From: Microbacterium dextranolyticum
GTDB taxonomy: Bacteria; Actinomycetota; Actinomycetes; Actinomycetales; Microbacteriaceae
NCBI RefSeq assembly: GCF_016907295.1
Contig: NZ_JAFBBR010000001.1
Location: 620,001 to 684,000, forward strand
DNA length: 64,000 nucleotides
Direction: 5' to 3'
Below the pieces are notes generated by a model. It was not told the DNA's origin. It saw only the letters and a list, made by a program, of their open reading frames with translations, and searched no databases. Position numbers and translations under genes: made by a program. Positions 1-8,760 of the stretch are shown in pieces. Position 1 is the first letter of the stretch. Every line of letters begins with the position of its first letter.

Positions 1-222
1 ACACCAGCGCTGCCCCCGGATCCCACGGGCGCGCCCCGCCCCGCGAACACCAGCGCTGCCCCCGGATCCCACGGGCGCGCTCCGCCCCGCGAACACCAGC
101 GCTGCCCCCGGATCCCGCGCACGCGCTCACCCCGCGAACACCCGCGCTGCCCCCAATCCCGCGGTTCCGCTCCGCCCCGCGAACACCTGCACTGCCCCGA
201 TTGCCGCGGAAGAGCCCGCTCC
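1..222. repeat. Tandem 46-nt repeat array at the left edge
   Basis: Five head-to-tail units starting ACACC(A)GCGCTGCCCCC begin at 1, 47, 93, 138 and 183. The first three are nearly identical; the last two are one base shorter and increasingly diverged. The array may continue beyond the window. The stretch from about 224 to 506 is GC-rich, with short CCGCCGACC-type runs, and shows no convincing gene. Confidence 0.8.
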
Positions 223-471
223 GGTGGCCGCCGACCGCCGGCCGCCGACCGCCGACCGCCGACGGGACGACCCGGGACCCTCCTGTGCCGGGTCACCGGC
301 CCCGAGATGCCGCGCGGATCTCGGACGACCCCGAGATACGGCGCGACCCCGGTCGCGCGCCGTGAAGCCCAGCTTCGAGACCCCTCGACGCCCCACCCGC
401 GCAACCCGCGACGCAGCGCCGAGCCCCGACAGGGAGCCCCGCCGCAAAACCGCGCTGGTGGCGACGCGCCC

Positions 472-602
472 CTACGCGAGCCCCGACAGAGAGCCCCCCG
501 AACAGCCGCTACGCGAGCACCGCAGCACCCGGACGCTCCGCTACGCGAGCACCGCACCACCCGGACGCTCCGCTACGCGAGCACCACCCGGAACACCCGC
601 TC
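472..602. repeat. 32-nt repeat units derived from the phosphatase 3' end
   Basis: Units beginning CGCTACGCGAGCACC start at 507, 539 and 571, exactly 32 nt apart, with a diverged relative near 472. The third unit contains the stop codon (573-575 on the minus strand) and last codons of the phosphatase gene. The array therefore looks like tandem copies of that gene's 3' end spread into its downstream flank. Confidence 0.7.
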
Positions 603-1355
603 GACCGCGTCGATCGCGGGCGCGAGCTCGTCGGCGGACTGGGCGTACAGCTCGGCGCTTCCGCCGATGGGGTCGATGACGTCGTCGTCTTCCGGCGCCG
701 CCGGAGGCAGGACGAGCCCGCGCCGCCCGGCGATGGCGGCCAGCGCCGCCGTGATCCGCGCCCGTGAGTCGAGCGCACCGTCTGCCGCTCCGACCGACGA
801 AGCCGGCCCACGCGACCCCTCCGGCTCCACAGCCGAAGCCTCCGCCGCACCGCGCCGCCTCGACCTGAGAGACCCCAGAGACCCCAGAGCCCCGAGACCC
901 CCGAGACCCCCCAGAGACCCGAGACCGTCGGACCCCCCCAGAGCATCAACAGCACCAAAAGCACCCACGGCATCCGCCGCGGCGCGCAGCTCGTCGTCCG
1001 AGACGGCGGCGGCGAGCCGGGCGAACTCGCGGGCGGTGAAGGTCGACCGTCCGCGCGCGGGCGCGAGCTCGACGACTTCGCGGCGGTGGTCGCGGGCCAT
1101 GGCGAGCACGAGCACGGGGGATGCCAGGTGCGCCGGCGTCAGGTGGCGCGCGCGGTGGGCGGCGGTGGCATCCGCCTCGATTCCGCGGGCGATGGCGAGC
1201 TGCGCCGACTCGGGCATCATGGGCGCGCCGTCGCGGGCGCGCGTTCCGGCGCTCGAGGTGGTGACGCCGAGGTCGGCGAGGCGGCGCGCGATCAGCTGCG
1301 CGGCGAGGGGCGACCGGCAGATGTTGCCGGTGCAGACGGTGAGGATCTCGAGCAC
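573..1355 (-). CDS. Low-molecular-weight protein-tyrosine phosphatase with repeat-expanded insert
   Basis: A cytoplasmic phosphatase that removes phosphate from tyrosine via a cysteine nucleophile. The P-loop CTGNICRSP starts at residue 8, and the general-acid Asp is probably D228 in a DP pair. At 260 residues it is much longer than the usual 150-200. The extra length is a Gly/Leu-rich low-complexity stretch at about residues 132-160 followed by a polar linker, encoded by the degenerate GAGACCCC repeat at about 866-960. Homologues next to polysaccharide loci act as Wzb-type phosphatases opposing a BY-kinase. The neighbouring locus makes that role plausible, but no kinase is in the window. The family call is firm; activity with the insert is uncertain. 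Confidence 0.85.
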   Translation of the reverse strand: MLEILTVCTGNICRSPLAAQLIARRLADLGVTTSSAGTRARDGAPMMPESAQLAIARGIEADATAAHRARHLTPAHLASPVLVLAMARDHRREVVELAPARGRSTFTAREFARLAAAVSDDELRAAADAVGAFGAVDALGGSDGLGSLGGLGGLGALGSLGSLRSRRRGAAEASAVEPEGSRGPASSVGAADGALDSRARITAALAAIAGRRGLVLPPAAPEDDDVIDPIGGSAELYAQSADELAPAIDAVERVFRVVLA

Positions 1356-1416
1356 GACTGCTTCCTGAGGGGGAGGGGGACTGCGTCTCGCGGCGCGAGA
1401 CCGGTAGTTTGGCCGC

Positions 1417-2280
1417 GTGCCCGATCAGCATAGCGATGACCGACCTGCGTCCTCCGCCGCGGTAGAGCCCCCCACTCCGCCCGAGTCGACGGCCCCCGCG
1501 CCCGACGCGAGCAGCGACCCCGCGCCCGGCCCGACCAACATCCCCGACCAAGCCCCCGAAGGCCCGACCCCGCCCCGCCACCGCCCCCGGCGCGACTGGC
1601 GGCAGGGCGGTCACGCCGTGCGCCGGTGGGACCTCACCGTGCTGTCGGTCGCCCTCGTGGGCCTCGGGCTCGGCGTGGTCGCCGGCGGCGCCGTCAACCG
1701 GATCGCCGCCCCGTGGGCGCCGTTCGCCTCGAGCGTCGTGCTGTGGGTGGGCATGCTCGCCGCCATCGTCTTCGCGCTGGCACGGTCGCGCCCCGCACGG
1801 CTGCTGCGGTTCAAGCCCACCGACCTGCTGTGGGGTGTCGCCTTCGGCCTCGGTCTGAGACTGCTGCAGGGGTGGATCGCGGGCGGCGGATCGTTCCCCT
1901 CCGCCGGTGCGCTCGGCGGTGGGCTGCCCTCGTCGTGGTGGCTGACCGATGCGCTGCCGGCGGTGGTGATCGCTCCGCTCATCGAGGAGTTCTTCTTCCG
2001 CGGCATCCTGCTGGTCGTCGTCTACCAGCTGTTCCGCCGCTCGCTCGGCGGGCTGTCGGCGGGCCTCACGGCGCTGCTCGTCTCGACCGGCGGATTCGTG
2101 CTGCTGCACGCCGCGTCGGGGTCGCTGACGCTGAGGGATGCCATCGTGCTGTTCGCCGTCGGTGCGACGTGCTCGCTGGTGGTGCTGCTGACGGGACGCA
2201 TCTGGGGCGCCGTGCTCACGCACGCGGTCTACAACGCCGCCTACGTGGTGCTGATCGTCGCCGGCACCGCACTCGCGTAA
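1417..2280 (+). CDS. CPBP family intramembrane metalloprotease
   Basis: A 287-residue membrane protein starting at GTG. It has a Pro/Asp-rich N-terminal tail of about 65 residues, likely cytoplasmic, then several hydrophobic segments. The CPBP (Abi) signature is complete: EEFFFRG from residue 190, a downstream F-x-x-x-H in GFVLLHAA, and an H-x-x-x-N in THAVYNAA near the C-terminus. The family covers CAAX-prenyl-protease-like and bacteriocin-immunity proteins, and the substrate cannot be inferred. It is divergent from the phosphatase gene, separated by about 60 bp. The family assignment is secure and the role is not. Confidence 0.88.
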   Translation: MPDQHSDDRPASSAAVEPPTPPESTAPAPDASSDPAPGPTNIPDQAPEGPTPPRHRPRRDWRQGGHAVRRWDLTVLSVALVGLGLGVVAGGAVNRIAAPWAPFASSVVLWVGMLAAIVFALARSRPARLLRFKPTDLLWGVAFGLGLRLLQGWIAGGGSFPSAGALGGGLPSSWWLTDALPAVVIAPLIEEFFFRGILLVVVYQLFRRSLGGLSAGLTALLVSTGGFVLLHAASGSLTLRDAIVLFAVGATCSLVVLLTGRIWGAVLTHAVYNAAYVVLIVAGTALA

Positions 2281-2526
2281 CGCCGAGGACGCCGCACGGC
2301 GCCGAGTCGAGCCTGTGCGGCATGCGACGAGACCGCGAACATTTCATCCAAAAGTAGATGAGACGGCTCTCATGTATGCCCCTAGTATGCAAGATGCCCC
2401 CCGGCATCGCCGCGGACGGTGAGCACCACTCGTCGCCGTTCGTTCTCGACACACCGTCGACACAATCGACTGCTAGTCTCCCGCTCACGCCGGACTTTCC
2501 CCCCACCCAGCGAAGGAGCCACCGCA

Positions 2527-4104
2527 GTGTCGACCGACTTCGAGGTCGATGCGACGACGGAGTCGCTTCACAACTCACCTTCCCCCGATAGGCCACGCGG
2601 CGCACGCGTCGCGGCTCTGGGCGAAAGCGAGGCGACGAAAACTCATTCGCGCCCCGCCCTGCGCGTGGCCGACAACTGGCGTCGCCGCTTTCAGCGTCGG
2701 CTCATCGTCAGCGACCTGCTTGCACTCGTGTGGGTCGTGTTCGGCACGCAGATCGCCTGGTTCGGCTTCGGTAACGCGCAGCTCGCGATCGCCAAGGACG
2801 CCCGCATCTCTGACATCTCGTACTGGCTGTTCTCGATCATCCTGATCGTCGCCTGGATGGGCGCCTTGTCGTGGAGCGATTCGCGCAGCTACCGCGTTAT
2901 CGGAATCGGAACCACTGAGTACGTTCGCGTCGCGTCGTCCAGCTTTCGACTCTTCGGCGTCATCGCGATCATTGCATTCTTAACGCAGACGGATGTTGCG
3001 CGAGGATTCTTGCTGCTCAGCCTGCCGATCGGCGTAGTCATTCTTCTGTGGACCCGGTGGCTATGGCGTCACTGGTTGCTCTCGAAGCGCGGTCGCGGAG
3101 AGTGGTCGGCTCGGCTGCTCCTCGTCGGGTCCGAGTCCTCGGTATCTCAGATCGCTCGCGAACTGCAACGTTCGCCGAGGTCGGGCTACGTCGTGGTCGG
3201 AGCTTGCATCCCCCACGGCAAGATCGCGGACACTATCGAGGGGACCGACGTGCCTGTGATGGGCAGCGTGAACGCGGTGTCGTCGGCCATGGCTGTAGTT
3301 CGGGCAGACACGGTGGCCATCACGAGCACTGACGAACTGCCGGCCGACAAGGTGAAAGAGATCTCGTGGCACCTCGAGGCGGGGCGACAGCACATGGTGC
3401 TCGCCCCGAGCATCATCGACATCGCCGGCCCTCGTCTGCATACGCGTCCGGTGGCGGGGCTGCCCCTCATACATGTGGAGACCCCGAGATTCTCCATGGG
3501 GCAGCGCTTCGTCAAGCGCACCTTCGATCTGATCTGCGCATCGATCTTTATCGTGCTGCTCTCGCCGTTGTTGCTCGCGGTGACCATCGCCGTCTCGTGG
3601 ACGAGCACTGGGCCTCTTCTCTATAAGCAGGTGCGCATCGGCCGCAACGGCCAGCCGTTCAAGATGCTCAAGTTCCGTTCGATGCGTGTTGGTGCCGACA
3701 AGGAGCTCAAGGCTCTGCTCGAAGCACAGGGAACGAGCGAGAAGCCGCTCTTCAAGATCAAGGATGACCCCCGAATCACTCCGGTGGGCACGTTCATCCG
3801 GAAGTACTCGCTCGACGAGCTTCCACAGCTGTTCAACGTGCTGGGCGGCTCGATGAGCCTCGTCGGCCCCCGTCCGCAGATCGCGGCGGAAGTGGCTCTC
3901 TACACGGATGCCGCTCGGCGGCGGCTGCTCGCCCGCCCAGGCCTCACCGGGCTGTGGCAGGTGAGCGGACGGTCCAGCCTTGATTGGGAGGACGCGGTGC
4001 GTCTCGACCTTTACTACGTGGAGAACTGGTCGCTTGTTAGTGACCTCGCAATCTTGATGAAGACGGCGAAGGCCGTGCTCGCACCGGGGGAGTCTGCGCA
4101 CTGA
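2527..4104 (+). CDS. Polyprenyl glycosylphosphotransferase (exopolysaccharide priming sugar transferase)
   Basis: This transferase starts polysaccharide repeat-unit synthesis by moving a sugar-1-phosphate from a UDP-sugar onto undecaprenyl phosphate. Of the 525 residues, the N-terminal half carries about five membrane segments and a nucleotide-binding-like CoA domain. The C-terminal third is a bacterial sugar transferase domain with FKMLKFRSM, DELPQLFNVL, SLVGPRP and RPGLTGLWQVSGR. I chose the GTG at 2527 because GAAGGAG lies just upstream; the in-frame ATG at 2419 lacks such a site and would add a non-membrane tail. It is the first gene of the locus and overlaps the next by one base. The exact sugar is unknown. 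Confidence 0.9.
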   Translation: MSTDFEVDATTESLHNSPSPDRPRGARVAALGESEATKTHSRPALRVADNWRRRFQRRLIVSDLLALVWVVFGTQIAWFGFGNAQLAIAKDARISDISYWLFSIILIVAWMGALSWSDSRSYRVIGIGTTEYVRVASSSFRLFGVIAIIAFLTQTDVARGFLLLSLPIGVVILLWTRWLWRHWLLSKRGRGEWSARLLLVGSESSVSQIARELQRSPRSGYVVVGACIPHGKIADTIEGTDVPVMGSVNAVSSAMAVVRADTVAITSTDELPADKVKEISWHLEAGRQHMVLAPSIIDIAGPRLHTRPVAGLPLIHVETPRFSMGQRFVKRTFDLICASIFIVLLSPLLLAVTIAVSWTSTGPLLYKQVRIGRNGQPFKMLKFRSMRVGADKELKALLEAQGTSEKPLFKIKDDPRITPVGTFIRKYSLDELPQLFNVLGGSMSLVGPRPQIAAEVALYTDAARRRLLARPGLTGLWQVSGRSSLDWEDAVRLDLYYVENWSLVSDLAILMKTAKAVLAPGESAH

Positions 4105-5222
4105 TGTCGGGATTGCTGGTTCATGAGTGGATCGCATCGAGCGGTGGATCTGAAAACGTACTTGAGCGGTTCGCTTCCATATATCCAGACGCGGACATCC
4201 TTTGCCTCTGGAACGATGCGCACGCCAGATTCGATTCCTCGAGAGTATCGGAGACGACGCTGTCTAAGACGCCGCTCCGTAGGAGCAAGGCGGCTGCGTT
4301 GCCTTTGATGCCCCTTGTTTGGCGCGCCAGACGCGAGGGATTCGATTGGGCACTGGTCAGCTCTCACCTCTTCGCACACCACGTTCGGATGCCGTCAGTC
4401 GATGTGCCTAAGCTCGTCTACGTACACACGCCCGCTCGGTACATCTGGGCGCCGGAGCTCGACAGACGCGGTGATGGCTCGCTCGCACGAGCCGTGGGCG
4501 ACAGGTTCAAGAGCCTCGATCGTCGTCGGGCGGGCGAGGCACGGAGCATCGCAGCCAACAGCCACTTCATCGCCGACCGAACCCAAGAGGCTTGGCATCG
4601 CGACGCGATCGTCATTTACCCGCCGGTGAACACCGAACAGATCACAGCTATCGCCGACTGGCGAGAGATGCTAGGTGAGCGGGAGCGCGAGACCTTGGAA
4701 GCGTTGCCTCAAAGCTTCGTCCTCGGGGCTTCTCGACTAGTGGACTACAAGCGGCTCGATCTAGTCGTCAAGGCCGGCGAGTCGGTAGATCTTCCGGTCG
4801 TCATAGCTGGTTCGGGTCCTGCGCGTGCACAACTGGAGGAACAGAGCCGCCAAGCGAAGGTCCCAGTCACGTTTGTGGACTCGCCTACTACTCCTTTGCT
4901 CTACGCGCTGTACCAGAGGGCCACGGTTTTTGTGTTTCCGCCTGTCGAGGACTTCGGGATCATGCCCGTGGAAGCCATGGCGGCGGGCACCCCTGTGGTG
5001 GTCAATGCCATCGGCGGCGCCGCGGAGAGCGTGAATGCGCCGGAAGCCGGTGCAGTCTTTGTCTCGGAGGATAGACACGAACTACGGCGTGCGGTACTCG
5101 ATGCGTCATCCATCGATCCTGCTGCTGCGAGGGCTCGCGCGGAGCTCTTCAGCGCTTCTCGGTTTGACCGCGAAGTTGCCGCATGGGTAGCTACAAACGT
5201 AAAGGGAGGTGGAACCGATTGA
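4104..5222 (+). CDS. Glycosyltransferase family 4 protein (first of the locus)
   Basis: A cytoplasmic or membrane-peripheral retaining transferase that adds a sugar to the lipid-linked repeat unit. It has 372 residues in a GT-B layout. The N-terminal half has VHEWIASSGGSE, typical of acceptor domains. The C-terminal donor domain has GASRLVDYKR, AGSGPARAQLE and the E-x7-E motif in EDFGIMPVEAMAAGTPVV. The sequence resembles mannosyltransferase-like (WbaZ-type) members, but donor and linkage cannot be assigned. TGATG coupling: the ATG overlaps the stop of the priming transferase gene by one base. Confidence 0.88.
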   Translation: MSGLLVHEWIASSGGSENVLERFASIYPDADILCLWNDAHARFDSSRVSETTLSKTPLRRSKAAALPLMPLVWRARREGFDWALVSSHLFAHHVRMPSVDVPKLVYVHTPARYIWAPELDRRGDGSLARAVGDRFKSLDRRRAGEARSIAANSHFIADRTQEAWHRDAIVIYPPVNTEQITAIADWREMLGERERETLEALPQSFVLGASRLVDYKRLDLVVKAGESVDLPVVIAGSGPARAQLEEQSRQAKVPVTFVDSPTTPLLYALYQRATVFVFPPVEDFGIMPVEAMAAGTPVVVNAIGGAAESVNAPEAGAVFVSEDRHELRRAVLDASSIDPAAARARAELFSASRFDREVAAWVATNVKGGGTD

Positions 5223-5321
5223 TTAACGGTCCCGAAGCGGTGGCACGCGCAGGTGCGGGAGCAGTTCGTCACTCAAGTCGGGAAAGCACAGTTACATCCT
5301 GGACACCCCTCGGAGAAACGC

Positions 5322-6494
5322 GTGAACTCCTCGATTGAAGTCAGCACACCCGCAGAGCGCTACCAAGGACGAGAAGTCCTCGTAGTTCGACACGCTTTTC
5401 CGGTGCTATCGGAAACCTTTATTCGTCGCCAGGTAGCCGCTATGAGGCGGACGCGAGGGGTCATTTTCTGCCGAGACCAGCTTGCGAGCGATGGACCATA
5501 TGAGATCGCCGGTGGCAGCCAACTGTCCCGATTCGAGAGATTTTTCTACACTATTTTTCGGTCGACCAAGATTCCTCTCCGGCATTTGCGAGGTCGCGAG
5601 GTGGCGCTCGTTCACGCACACTTCGCCATCGAGGGTGTCTATGCGCTCAAGCTCGCGAAGAAACTCCGAGTTCCGCTTGTAGTCACTCTCCACGGCTTTG
5701 ATATCTCAATGCATAGAAGTGCTCTACTACGAAGTATGAAGCCGGCTTGGGTGAATTTTGCGCTCTTCGAAGCGAGATTGAAGAAATCACCGACGCAGTT
5801 TATTGCAGTATCGGAGCACGTCCGGCGTGCGGCGGTGGAGCGAGGTTATCCGGGCGGCCAAATTCGAACCATGCCGATTGGTGTCCCCGTAGAGCAAACA
5901 GTTACGCGTGAGCCTCGCGGCCAGTTTCTTCACGTCGGTCGACTTGTCGAAAAGAAGGGAACATCTACGCTGCTCCGAAGCTTCGCCAAGATTTCCTCAG
6001 AGACAGACTGGGAACTGAAGATCGTTGGCGATGGCCCGCTTAGAAACGAACTCGAGGCTCTTTCTCGTGAACTAGCCATCGACTCCAGAGTGGTCTTCGT
6101 GGGAGCGCAGTCGTCAGCGTATGTGCGTGAGTCGATGGAGACGAGCGGTATCCTGGTCGTACCTAGTAAGACCGCCCACAACGGAGATCAAGAGGGTCTT
6201 CCGACGGTGGTTCTCGAGGCGTTAGCCCTAGGCGTACCCGTGCTCGCTACAAGGCATGCGGGTATCCCTGAAGTTGTGGTCGATGGCCAGAACGGATGGT
6301 TGGTCGATGAGGGAGACGAAGCAGGTTTAGCGCGTACTCTGCTCGGTGTGGCAAGCATGAATGCGATTGAACTCCAGGGTTTCTTCTCCCGGGCCCGCGA
6401 GTCTGTCGAGAAGAGCCACTCCTTGGAAACGCAGACCGCGAAGCTCGAGGAGCTATATGACGAGTTAATAGAAGGTGCGCAGGTGACTAAATGA
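5322..6494 (+). CDS. Glycosyltransferase family 4 protein (second; WcaL/AmsK-like)
   Basis: A 390-residue GT-B transferase. The N-terminal motif FPVLSETFIRRQ is typical of colanic-acid-type transferases (WcaL/AmsK). The donor domain has HVGRLVEKKG, VGDGPLRNELE and EGLPTVVLEALALGVPV. I chose the GTG at 5322, preceded by CGGAGAAAC; an in-frame GTG at 5253 would add 23 residues without a good ribosome site. It lies about 100 bp after the previous gene, the largest gap in the operon up to the polymerase gene, so an internal promoter is possible. It overlaps the next gene by four bases (ATGA). Confidence 0.87.
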   Translation: MNSSIEVSTPAERYQGREVLVVRHAFPVLSETFIRRQVAAMRRTRGVIFCRDQLASDGPYEIAGGSQLSRFERFFYTIFRSTKIPLRHLRGREVALVHAHFAIEGVYALKLAKKLRVPLVVTLHGFDISMHRSALLRSMKPAWVNFALFEARLKKSPTQFIAVSEHVRRAAVERGYPGGQIRTMPIGVPVEQTVTREPRGQFLHVGRLVEKKGTSTLLRSFAKISSETDWELKIVGDGPLRNELEALSRELAIDSRVVFVGAQSSAYVRESMETSGILVVPSKTAHNGDQEGLPTVVLEALALGVPVLATRHAGIPEVVVDGQNGWLVDEGDEAGLARTLLGVASMNAIELQGFFSRARESVEKSHSLETQTAKLEELYDELIEGAQVTK

Positions 6495-7564
6495 AGCTAT
6501 TGCAAGTAGCTCGCGAGATTCGTCCGGGTGGCGGGATATGCGGTGTTGCCTACGAGCTGGAGGCCGAGTTCCAGCGCCTCGATGTTGACGTTGACCGCCT
6601 CGACTTGGAGGTCATTGGGCGTTCGCTACCAAATGTCTCGCGTAGTCGCATCATCAATAAGTTGCGACTAATGCGCGACGTAATCTGGTTCACTCATCGA
6701 GCCACTCGCGAAGTGCGAGCTTGGAAGTTGGCAAATCCGCGGGGCGTCGTTCTTACGCACGGCGACGCGGTTGTTGGCGACATCTACGTTAACCATGGGT
6801 TTCATAAGGCCGTGGTTCAACGTCGCGGATATCTTCGGGCTATCCTGGGGAACCCATTTCATATCTATCTTATGTGGCGAGAAAGGCGACGCTTCTCTGC
6901 TAGCGATCTTCGCCTGGTTGTGTCGCTTTCAGATGAAGATGCAGAGCTCTTACCGACCCTCTATCCGGGATATCGCGGATCCACGGTCGTTATCCCGAAC
7001 GGGGTAAATGTTGAGAAGTTTAGCATTGATAGTGTGGCCCGGCCCGAGAATCCCTCGCTGGTATTCATCGGTCACGAGTTCGAACGGAAAGGTCTCGACG
7101 TGGCGCTGGAGGCGCTGGTCGAATTGCCAGCGTGGAGACTTCTCATCGTCGGAGGCGATGAGTCTATGGTGGCTACATATAAATCGAAAGCCGCTCAGTT
7201 GTTTGTTCAGGACAGAGTAATCTTTCTCGGACGACAAAGTGACATCCGCCCCTTCCTCCAAGAAGCCCACTTTCTGATACTTCCGAGCGCGTATGAAGCC
7301 TCTCCGCTGGTCGTTGCAGAGGCCTTAGCCGCCGGGGTGCCTGTTATTGCGACGCCCTATGGGTCGGTGAGTCAATGGGTGGCGACCGGTGTCAACGGCT
7401 TCCTTATCGAGAAGCGGGCAGGGGACGTCATAGCGGCGCTTTCCACATTTGATGTAGAGGAATCATGGGCGGATATGAGTATCCGAGCGCGCGAGTCGGG
7501 CGCGAGGCTCTCCTGGGGGGCGGTCGCGGAGAAGTATTATCAAGAGATGGCAGCATTAAAATGA
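6491..7564 (+). CDS. Glycosyltransferase family 4 protein (third)
   Basis: A 357-residue GT-B transferase. It starts MKLLQVAREIRPGGGICG, a common N-terminal glycine-rich acceptor-domain motif. The donor domain has VFIGHEFERKGLD, IVGGDES, and the E-x7-E motif in EASPLVVAEALAAGVPVIA. The ATG overlaps the stop of the previous gene (ATGA), as does its own stop with the next start. GC content here is visibly lower than in the core genes, as is common in surface-polysaccharide loci that exchange between strains. Donor, acceptor and linkage are unknown. Confidence 0.87.
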   Translation: MKLLQVAREIRPGGGICGVAYELEAEFQRLDVDVDRLDLEVIGRSLPNVSRSRIINKLRLMRDVIWFTHRATREVRAWKLANPRGVVLTHGDAVVGDIYVNHGFHKAVVQRRGYLRAILGNPFHIYLMWRERRRFSASDLRLVVSLSDEDAELLPTLYPGYRGSTVVIPNGVNVEKFSIDSVARPENPSLVFIGHEFERKGLDVALEALVELPAWRLLIVGGDESMVATYKSKAAQLFVQDRVIFLGRQSDIRPFLQEAHFLILPSAYEASPLVVAEALAAGVPVIATPYGSVSQWVATGVNGFLIEKRAGDVIAALSTFDVEESWADMSIRARESGARLSWGAVAEKYYQEMAALK

Positions 7565-8760
7565 AGAGTCTCACTGTTGCCAGTGCGGTGTTTCCGGTCC
7601 CCGTTGATCGCGGGGACGCTCTGCGCGTAGCGGCGCTGCTGGATGCTCTTTCCGTTGAGCCGCGGTTTGCGAAATGGTCGAAAACACTAGTGGTTTCCAG
7701 AAGACCTGACACGACTGCAGACGACGTCGCCGCGCTCCGGAGGCGCTATCCAGGCTTCAACATCGTATGCACCTCCGCCTCGCTCCTACTTGGACATGGT
7801 CGGCCGGCGCGAGCTGTGAGATGGTTAGTTAGTGTCCTTGCCCGGACTCCGAATGGCATCCTTGAAAAAGCTCCCGCCCGCTTTGTTCGAGCTCGTCGCG
7901 ATCGCGGTCCCGCTGATCTCCTGTGGGTACTTGGTGAGGGTGGTGCAAGGCGACTCGCCGCCGCTGAAGCCGATCTCGTGGTTTGGGACAAAGCGAACGT
8001 TCTGGGGGCGTCCATGACATCCATGTGGGCTAACCGCGCAATCCGCACCGCTCTAGGGGTTGTCGCTGCTCGTGCGTTCGAGCGCCGCGTGCTGCGCCAT
8101 GTGGACAAAGTCGTTGTAACCTCCATCGACGAGGACATCCGGCTGCGTTCTATCTATGGAAGGTCTGCGGACGCGATCGTCGCCTCAGGAGTTCAATTGG
8201 GTGTGATCTCGAGGTCGGCGCATCGGAACGGCATTGGGTGGATGAGTTCGTTCAACTATGGTCCGAACGTCGACGGCTTACGCGCATTCCTGCAGCTTGC
8301 GTGGCCGGCTCTGGCCGATGAAGGTCATCACCTGTGGGTCGCGGGTGCTGGGGAACCGCCGGCCGATTTGAAAGCAATCATGGAGCGCGATCCTGCGATA
8401 ACGTTTAGTGGATTCGTAGCTGATCTGGACACATGGATGTCTGAGCGCGAAGCCGCCGTCGTTCCAATCTGGGCTGGAGCTGGTGTCAAGCTGAAGACTC
8501 TCACATGGCTTGCCAGCGAAACGCCTGTGATTTCTACCGACGCCGGCATTGAGGGGATTGCGGTGCGGGATGGTGAGAGTTTTCTCATTGCTTCTACTCC
8601 AGTGTCCTTCGCCGCCCGAATTAGGGATTTCTACGGTATGACGGTGAACGACCGAGAAAATCTCGGCCGCTGTGGTAGAGAATTGGTGGAGCGTGAGTTC
8701 GGGGCAGAAACGCTGTCGGTCGACTATGTGAAAAAAGTAGCGTCCTGGGCGGGTGCATGA
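7561..8760 (+). CDS. Glycosyltransferase family 4 protein (fourth)
   Basis: A 399-residue transferase with a divergent N-terminal half. The C-terminal half resembles the PEP-CTERM/EpsH1-associated group: MSSFNYGPNVDGLRAF, VAGAGEPP, and GAGVKLKTLTWLASETPVI, where a long conserved block replaces the classic E-x7-E. I chose the ATG at 7561 because it overlaps the previous stop as ATGA; the in-frame extension upstream lies wholly inside the preceding gene. It overlaps the flippase gene in the same way, so it probably belongs to the same coupled message. Confidence 0.83.
   Translation: MKSLTVASAVFPVPVDRGDALRVAALLDALSVEPRFAKWSKTLVVSRRPDTTADDVAALRRRYPGFNIVCTSASLLLGHGRPARAVRWLVSVLARTPNGILEKAPARFVRARRDRGPADLLWVLGEGGARRLAAAEADLVVWDKANVLGASMTSMWANRAIRTALGVVAARAFERRVLRHVDKVVVTSIDEDIRLRSIYGRSADAIVASGVQLGVISRSAHRNGIGWMSSFNYGPNVDGLRAFLQLAWPALADEGHHLWVAGAGEPPADLKAIMERDPAITFSGFVADLDTWMSEREAAVVPIWAGAGVKLKTLTWLASETPVISTDAGIEGIAVRDGESFLIASTPVSFAARIRDFYGMTVNDRENLGRCGRELVEREFGAETLSVDYVKKVASWAGA

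Noticed and set aside
946..2223. Long minus-strand open frame spanning the phosphatase and protease genes
   Set aside because: Composition is Arg/Gln/His-rich shadow sequence and it crosses two well-supported genes.
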